Source: Brachionus rotundiformis (Eukaryota; Rotifera; Eurotatoria; Ploima; Brachionidae). From it: a stretch of DNA of 64,000 nt. Every line of letters starts with the position of its first letter. The first letter of the stretch is position 1. The notes beneath the pieces were generated by a model, which was not told the DNA's origin, ran no database searches, and saw only the letters and a list, made by a program, of their open reading frames with translations. This document shows, piece after piece, positions 57,128-64,000 of the stretch. The DNA is taken from positions 4,131,710 through 4,195,709 of the forward strand of contig JAESIW010000020.1 of the NCBI GenBank assembly GCA_016802295.1. The letters are read 5' to 3'. A program made the position numbers and the translations under genes.

Positions 57128-58258
57128 TTAGAAACATTTTCTGTGTACAATTGATGGACCAACTTCATTGTAGTCTTGTTTGGATACCCACATTGTTTGA
57201 AAAGTTGACAAAGATGCCAAAATAGAACCGCCTATCCATACAGAATATTTTCTCTCTGGAGGTGCAATTATCTTTATTTTCATTGTATTTGGCGCAAATA
57301 TTGTAATTTCTTTCTGCATTCGATCAGCTATACCAGTATACATGGTTGATCCACCTGATAAAACTACATTTGAGTACAAATCTTTTCTTATATCGATGTC
57401 GCACTTCATTATAGAATTATATGTAGTTTCTTGAACTCCGACAATTTCTAAACCGAGTAATTGCGGGTTAAAAAGTGCTTCTGGACATCTGAATCTTTCA
57501 CTGCCTATTGTAATAACTTGGCCATCTGGAAGCTCATAATTTTTTTCCAAAGTTGATGATGAGTCTACCAATTGCATTTCGGCTTCGAAATCTAGAGCCA
57601 CATAACATAACTTTTCTTTAATATCTCTTACTATCTCTCTTTCAGCTGTGGTAACGAATGAATAACCACGCTCAGTCAAAATTTTCATCAAATAATCTGT
57701 CAAATCACGGCCAGCCAAATCAATCCTCATAATGGCATGTGGCAAAGCATATCCTTCATAAATTGGAACTGTATGAGATACACCATCGCCCGAATCTAAC
57801 ACAATACCAGTGGTACGACCAGAGGCATACAAAGATAACACAGCCTGAATAGCAACATACATTGCTGGAGCATTGAAAGTTTCAAACATAATTTGGGTCA
57901 TTTTTTCTCGATTACCTTTTGGATTAAAAGGTGCTTCAGTAAGAAGAATTGGATGCTCTTCAGGAGAAAGCCTCAACTCGTTGAAAAAAGTGTGGTGCCA
58001 AATTTTTTCCATGTCGTCCCAGTTGGTAACAATGCCATGCTCAATCGGATATTTAAGAGTAAGGATACCTCTTTTTGATTGAGCTTCATCTCCGACATAA
58101 GAATCTTTCTGGCCCATTCCGACCATAACACCTTGGTGTCTCGGTCGTCCTACAATTGACGGAAAAACAACTCTTGGCGCATCATCTCCAGCAAATCCAG
58201 CTTTGCACATACCAGAGCCATTATCCACTACAATGGCAGTAATTTCATCGTCACACAT
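57128..58258 (-). CDS. Divergent actin
   Basis: A complete intronless actin of 376 residues. The nucleotide-binding and core motifs are intact: MCDDEITAIVVDNGSGMCKAGFAGDDAPR, YPIEHGIVTNWDDMEKIWHH, LDSGDGVSHTVPIYEGYALPHAI, PPERKYSVWIGGSILASLSTFQTMW and the C-terminal GPSIVHRKCF. Normally invariant surface positions are changed: ELRLSPEEHPILLTEAPFNPKGNRE; DSSSTLEKNYELPDG; SERFRCPEALFNPQLLGLEIVGVQ; SNVVLSGGSTMYTG; TIFAPNTM. This is a true actin rather than an Arp, but a derived paralogue. No acceptor-like AG lies close to the ATG. A TTATATAA sequence about 35 bp upstream may be coincidental. Its role is probably tissue-specific; which tissue is unknown. Confidence 0.95.
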   Translation of the reverse strand: MCDDEITAIVVDNGSGMCKAGFAGDDAPRVVFPSIVGRPRHQGVMVGMGQKDSYVGDEAQSKRGILTLKYPIEHGIVTNWDDMEKIWHHTFFNELRLSPEEHPILLTEAPFNPKGNREKMTQIMFETFNAPAMYVAIQAVLSLYASGRTTGIVLDSGDGVSHTVPIYEGYALPHAIMRIDLAGRDLTDYLMKILTERGYSFVTTAEREIVRDIKEKLCYVALDFEAEMQLVDSSSTLEKNYELPDGQVITIGSERFRCPEALFNPQLLGLEIVGVQETTYNSIMKCDIDIRKDLYSNVVLSGGSTMYTGIADRMQKEITIFAPNTMKIKIIAPPERKYSVWIGGSILASLSTFQTMWVSKQDYNEVGPSIVHRKCF

Positions 58259-59062
58259 TTTTTTTAAATTCAGTTAAAGATTTTAAATATTATATAAGTG
58301 TGTTTTTTCTTTTGATTTTTATTTAATTTTCATTTCTCGTATTTTTTAAGAATTGATTGATCTCTAAGTTATTTATTATAAAAATTAATTGCCGTAGTTT
58401 CTCTATTAAGAATTTTTTTAGAGCCAAAATAAACACTAAAAACTGCACAAAATATAAAAATATTGATATTAAATATTAAATATTTAATATTTTATATTTA
58501 AATAACGAATTGATAATAACCAAATGTAAAATTCTGTTTATTTAATCGGTTTTTTCAACAAATTTAAAAAATAAATAATATTAAATAAAAGCTGTTTGTA
58601 TATTTTTAATTTATCTTTATAAATAAGAACTAATATTTAGAATAATAATTTAAATTTTTATTTTGATTTTGATTTACAATTAATTGGTATAAAAAATAAA
58701 ATCTAAAAATTTTAAATTAACATTTTTAAACATTAACAATTAATAAAAATTACAAAAAAATGCTTAGTTGTTTATAATCAGTAAATTATAAAATTAAATC
58801 AATAATTCCAGAGGTCAACCAAGTTCTTTACCAATTTGAAATTTTAACTGGGATGTTGTCGAAATTGAAAAAAAAATAAAATTTAAATGTCTTAAAAATT
58901 AAAATGTTTTTTTTTTGAAAAATCTTCATCTACTCTACAGATTTTAGTAATATTTGAGCTTAATTTTAAATAATTTTTTTAAACTTTCGACATTATCGGT
59001 AAATTTGGATTATTTATTTAAACCTAAATTTGCATAGGAAATTTTATTAAATTTTTTTAAAA
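58259..59062. other. Intergenic, AT-rich, nothing seen
   Basis: 800 bp between the actin start and the calcium-channel stop, same strand. Actin promoter sequence is expected; nothing specific is seen. Confidence 0.5.
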
Positions 59063-62000
59063 TCAATTAATGTCATTGTTATCAGTGTCAGTTTCATCAA
59101 TGACTCTTATTCTAACACTTGATCTTGGTGAAAAATGCGATTTGACTTCATCATCAAATATTTTTTTGGCTCTGGTTTTTTTCCTATATCGAATAAAATC
59201 CGATGTTGAATCACTTTCATTAGTAAAACTTAAATTGATTGACGAAGAATTGAAATCATCATCTATTTTTTTATTTGGTGTTTTGGCAACATTTTTTAGC
59301 TTTAAGGATGGTATTACCAATTTGTATGATTCTATTTCTTCATCAATCGGACGACTATTCTCATTTTCTGAATTGATGGTACCTGACAATTCAAATGAAT
59401 TTCCAAGTTGATTGATTTTGTTTTTGCTGGAATGTAAAAACATGTTTCCTTCAAGTTGGACTATTAAAAATTTATCCTAATTTAAAAATAGATAGAAATA
59501 AACCTTTATTATCGCCTTTTAAATTGTAAATAAAATTCGGCGGCAAAGAATTTTGTTTTGTAAATCGGTAATAGTTCAAATCATCAAGCTTTAAAAGAAA
59601 TTAAACTCAATAATTATATTTTTCTTTAATTAGCCTACATCATCTTCCATTTTTATATCTCTTTCGTTATAAATATTATTTCTGGCCTCATCTTCAAGCT
59701 GTTTTTCGATTTCTTCGTCCATTTCGGCGTCATCAGCCATCATTTTATTTGAGTCCTTTAAAAAAATTAAATATAAAATAAAAAATTTTTATTAATTAAA
59801 GTCTTACGTCTAGATGCTTCATTAAAACAGCGACTACAACATTAACCAACACAAATTGAGCCATTAGGACAAAGATGACAAAATATATTGGTGCTAATAT
59901 GGAAGCTAGGCACATAGATGACGATGATGATTGCTGACCTGCTTCATATCCGCATAACACATTGTCTTTTAACGTGTCCTGTTAAAATATTTTTTAATAA
60001 ATAAATTTTAAAAATTTTTAAATTAAATAATTTATTATTTATTTATAGAGTTGTTTTTTGATAAAAGTTGAAAATAATTTTAAAACTAGACCTAAACAAT
60101 TCTTACCTTCATTATACCATTCCAGTTGTCTCCTGTAGCAATTCTAAACAGAGTTAAAAAAGCCATTCCAAAGTTATGAAAGTGAGCGTGTTTGCTCAAA
60201 CCATCACAGGCGCTTCTTGTGTCCTCACAATCTATTAATAAAAAATAGATAAGATCGTAAATATATTGAAATAAACAATTAAGTACTTAATCTGCCAAAA
60301 AGTTCGACTCCCAAAATGGCAAAGATAAAGAACAAAAGAAAGAATAAAAGTCCTAGATTTCCAACTTGCGGAAGTGCCTGTATCACTGTATCTAACAATG
60401 ATCTAATTCCCTTGGCCATTTTCAGCAACTTTAAGACCCTTGCTATTCTCAATACGCGCATCACTCGAATAATTGTTGGATTTATCGGAATAGCTGATTT
60501 TGTATTCAATTTGTCAAATACAATTCCAATTATGGACAAAATAACTATCAATACATCAAGTTGATTCCATCTTTTATCATAGGAAATAAATAAATGAAAT
60601 TTATTTTTCAAAAATTCTACCTTTCTTTGAAGTATCGATAGAATCCGAGAGCTATTAGCCGCAAAATAGCCTCCAAAAGGAATATAAAAGTAAATACCAT
60701 ATTCAAAATGTCCAATATTTCCTCTAATATCTTATGAAAAAAAATGTTCACAAATAATCTATTTACACATTTTAATTTACTTTTGGCATCATGTAAAATT
60801 CAAGCGACATTGAAACAACATTAAGACCAATTACACCGGCTATTACCAAATCGAAATATTTACTGCTGCATATGTCATGCAGAAGACGCCTTGATTTAGA
60901 ATAATTTGCATAATAGGGTATTTCTTTCATTTCTATTAATAAATAAATATTTGAGTAATTAATTTTAATATAAAATAAATTTAAAAAAATATATTTACTT
61001 ATTCGTTTTATTTCGAACTTTTTAGCTCGTTTTGCGGCACGTCTAGCTTTTTCTTCACGTTCTTGCTGAGCCCGACATTTATGAAAATTTTCAATTATAA
61101 CTCCTACAAACATATTTAGAACAAAAAATCCAACTAGTAATAAAAAAGATATGAAATAAAGCAACATCCACTCATTATAATTTTCAATAGGCTGTTTATC
61201 GATGCCAACAGCATCAATTCCAGTGTACATTATTTGAACCCATCCATCTTTGCTTGATAGAACGAACAGTGTCATTAATGCTTGGCCTAGATTATCAAAA
61301 TTGTATTGGGAATTTACCCATTCATTATTTGCATTTGCCAGACAATCACTTTTTGTTTTCACTTGGCTTACATCTGGACCTTGGCAATGGTACAGCTTAC
61401 CTTTGAACAGTTGAACACCCAAAATTCCGAATATGATAAAAAATGTACAACAAATGAGAACAATGTTTCCGATGGGCCTAAGTGAAGAAAGCAAGGTTTG
61501 GACAACTAATTTCAAGCCAGGCGCTCTGCTAATCACCCTTAATGGTCTTAGTGTTCGCAAGAGGCGAAACACGCGCAAGATTCCGAAAATTTTCGGACTA
61601 CTTCGTGCTGTTAGAGTAACAAAAGAATCTACCAGAGATATTGCCACTAAAATGCCATCCATTTTATTCCAGCCGCTTTTTAAATAGGCATTTTTTCCTA
61701 TAAATAAACCATTGGATATAACTTTTAGAATCATCTCAACTGCAAATATAATTGTAAAAGCATAGTTTGAATTGGTTAAGAATTTTCTTTCCTTAAATTT
61801 AGATTAGAAGCAAAATTAAGTGATTAAGATAAATTAATTACCATGCTGTTTAAAGGAATATTTGGTCTTTCCATTGCCAATGTTATACAATTTAGTGCGA
61901 TGAAAAATAATATTACATAATCAAAACACTTTTTTTCAGTCAAATGTGCGCACAACTTTCTAAAAGAATTTTCGGGTTGAAATATATAAAGTGAATATTC

Positions 62001-64000
62001 CTCTTTATCTTTTAAGCAATCAGTAGATTTCGATATTTTGGTAAATAAGCCAAAATTCTTAAAAAAATTAAAAGTTTAAGGATAAAATTTTTTATATATA
62101 CACGAAAAAAAATCCTGTTTAGATAACAATTTTCTTAATTCTGATATAAATGTAAATGTGTACAATTTACTTATTTTTAATTTAAAAAAAATTGAAATAT
62201 CCGCAAAATTTTAATATAATAAATAAAAAACATTTTAATAAAAATTAAAAACTAGTTAATAGTTTGCTAAAAGAATTTAATTATTTACAAATATCTTAGC
62301 TTTTTTATTAGCTTAAAAATCAAGAAAATTGTAATTCTATTTACATTTCAAAATTAGTATGATTAATTTTAGGATATTTTTTTTCTCATTTATTAAAAGA
62401 TTTTTTTACCAATCTGGCTTTTCCAGAATATTGATTTGAATTTGTTTCAAGTTTATCTGATACTGATTTGGATAAATTAATGTCTATATTAAAAGGTTCA
62501 GATTTTTTAATCACCACTGGTTTATGGTTCGAAATATTAACCACCAAAGAAGTGTCTTGACAATTAGAAATTTCCTCAAAATAAATTTTTTCGTTATCAA
62601 ATAACTCCTTTTTATCCGATATTTTGTTATTTTTGGTTTTTATTCGTTCACTTTTGCTCCTAGGTCGTTTATAAACCGCTGTTGGTATTGCCAAAGAAGA
62701 CGAATTTACAATCATTTTTTCATGGAAACTTTGCGATAAACGTTTCCTTCTAAGTCTATGTTTTTCATGAGAAACCAAAGTAGCTTCATTGTCTCTACTA
62801 TCATTTGTAATTACAGAATCTTTTTCACTTGATAAATCAAGTATTATCTTTGGAGTCGATTTGACCAATTTTGATGAAGTTACATTATTAGCTTTTAAAC
62901 AATTGGTATTTTGAAAATCGATTCTCTTTTGTAAGGCAACTTTCTTTGTTGGCAAATTATTCTTTTTAAGAATAGACTCAATTTTGGTTCGGCCAAGATC
63001 GGCTATGTCCGAACGAGCAGTCTTAAGACTCAGGTCTTTGCCATTAAAAATTTTAGAATTAGTTGAATGAGTAAGAAAACTTTGTTGGTTATTGAGCTTT
63101 TCCAATTTAACTCTTTGACTTGAAGAATCAAAAGAGAATTTCCTAATCATTTGAATATCATTTTCAAATTTAAATCGGCTTGGAAGAGGGGAATTTCTTG
63201 AGGAACTAGACGGTGTGTAAGTTGGTGTCGGGCATGTTTGAGTAATTATAGGCAATTGATTTGGCTTTTTTGCATTATTTAAATTTAGGCTAAGATTTTC
63301 GCGTTTTATTGAGCTTTTTTCAATTTGTTTTGGTTCATCATTAATTGAAATTTCTGGTGGTAACTGTTTGGTATCATTTTGATTATCTAAATTTGGTTGC
63401 TTTATCAAATTTTCTTCCGAAATGGATACTTTTGAGTTTTTCCTTGACTTTCTTCTACTATTTCTACGACTGAGACTGTGGGCGGAATTGGTATGACCAT
63501 CTCGAGTATTTTCTTCAGCAATGGCGTGCATGGCATCCTCAATTATCCTATCTTCAATAGCTTTCTTGGGTTCATCCTTTTAATTTTTTTACTCAAAGTT
63601 TAGTTTAATCAAAAGTTTTACCTCCGTGGAAAACCCTTCGACCAAAATAGCCACGAGGAGATTAAATAGAACATAATTACCAAATGTCATTAAAGCTATG
63701 AAGTAAAGAGCTGCCCAAGAGGTTGTTTTGTCCATGCCGTTGTACAATACTTCATTCCAGTCTTCTTGTGTCAGTACTTGGAAAACTGTGATGGTGGCCC
63801 ATAGAAGTGAATCGAAATTCTTGCGTTCACATACACGCTCACCACTAGGCTCTTTGACACAAAATTTGCACCCAAATAAGTTCATTCCAAGTATACTGAA
63901 AATGAAAATGAAAAGAACCAAAAGCGAAAAAAATGTGGCTACATTATCAATAGTTCGAAGCATTACCAGTAATTGTCGCCTTAATGCTGGCATGAAACGA
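59063..64000 (-). CDS. CACNA1G: Voltage-gated T-type calcium channel alpha-1 (Cav3), 5'-partial
   Basis: The pore subunit of a low-voltage-activated calcium channel. Visible exons (minus): 63622->64000, 62410-63576, 61842-62057, 60999-61791, 60781-60932, 60621-60730, 60287-60570, 60107-60231, 59808-59978, 59639-59755, 59504-59588 and 59063-59460. All are in phase, about 1331 residues. Domain II S5-S6 has the filter LTQEDWNEVLYNG (Glu). The II-III loop is 389 codons, basic and Ser-rich. Domain III has S4 LRVFRLLRTLRPLRVI and filter SSKDGWV (Asp). Domain IV has S4 TIIRVMRVLRIARVLKLLKM and filter ATGDNWNGIMK (Asp). Glu-Asp-Asp in domains II-IV is the T-type signature (EEDD). The C-tail is short and acidic. 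Domain I and the N-terminus lie beyond the right edge. The symbol is the generic Cav3 member. Confidence 0.95.

Noticed and set aside
58285..58300. TTATATAA upstream of actin as a TATA box
   Set aside because: Such strings are common in this AT-rich DNA, and the spacing leaves almost no 5' UTR; not supportable without 5'-end data.
1..64000. tRNA, rRNA or spliced-leader RNA genes, and CRISPR arrays
   Set aside because: I looked for cloverleaf B-box motifs, Sm sites behind a donor, and regular direct repeats. I found none convincing; CRISPR is not expected in an animal genome.

Overview
This window is nuclear DNA from an animal. It is strongly AT-rich, with compact genes, many introns of about 35-150 nt with plain GT-AG ends, all three standard stop codons in use, and metazoan gene families such as enkurin, SCAPER, Gemin6, SQSTM1, LACTB, MRG15, CLHC1 and a T-type calcium channel. 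Short T-rich stretches ending in AG lie just upstream of most start codons, as expected for spliced-leader trans-splicing. Together these suggest a small AT-rich invertebrate. A monogonont rotifer such as Brachionus is my best guess, but the sequence does not prove it. All exon models come from reading splice sites, frame and remembered family sequence; none was tested against RNA.

Layout. 0-8 kb: end of enkurin (-), ATP synthase alpha (+), a decayed LINE tail, WDR89 (-). 9.7-12 kb: ATP synthase subunit b (+), whose first intron contains a complete decaprenyl diphosphate synthase subunit 1 body (+). 13-21 kb: GDP-fucose transporter (-) and SCAPER (-). 22-27 kb: Gemin6 and SUPV3L1 in close tandem (+), with a retroelement relic in a SUPV3L1 intron. 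27-36 kb: a small EF-hand protein (-), ubiquilin (+), a GC-rich island, and a RING/B-box/NHL protein (-) with a 617-bp inverted-repeat transposon in an intron. 39-46 kb: SQSTM1/p62 (-), LACTB (-), the ISCA2-ISCA1 pair (+), MRG15 (-) with a small piggyBac-type element. 48-57 kb: BCKDK (+), an intronless bacterial-looking aldo-keto reductase (-), a small membrane protein (+), CLHC1 (-) with a 5'-truncated LINE in intron 1. 57-64 kb: a divergent intronless actin (-) and most of a Cav3 T-type calcium channel (-), which runs off the right edge.

Two arrangements stand out. First, the PDSS1 body lacks any in-frame ATG that would keep its conserved N-terminus, but it has phase-matched acceptors for the mitochondrial-presequence exon of ATP5PB. 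This suggests one targeting exon serves two mitochondrial proteins through alternative splicing. Second, ISCA2 and ISCA1, partners in mitochondrial 4Fe-4S assembly, overlap by the four bases ATGA, a bacterial-style coupled pair in an animal genome. Mitochondrial functions are frequent here: ATP5F1A, ATP5PB, PDSS1, SUPV3L1, LACTB, ISCA2, ISCA1 and BCKDK.
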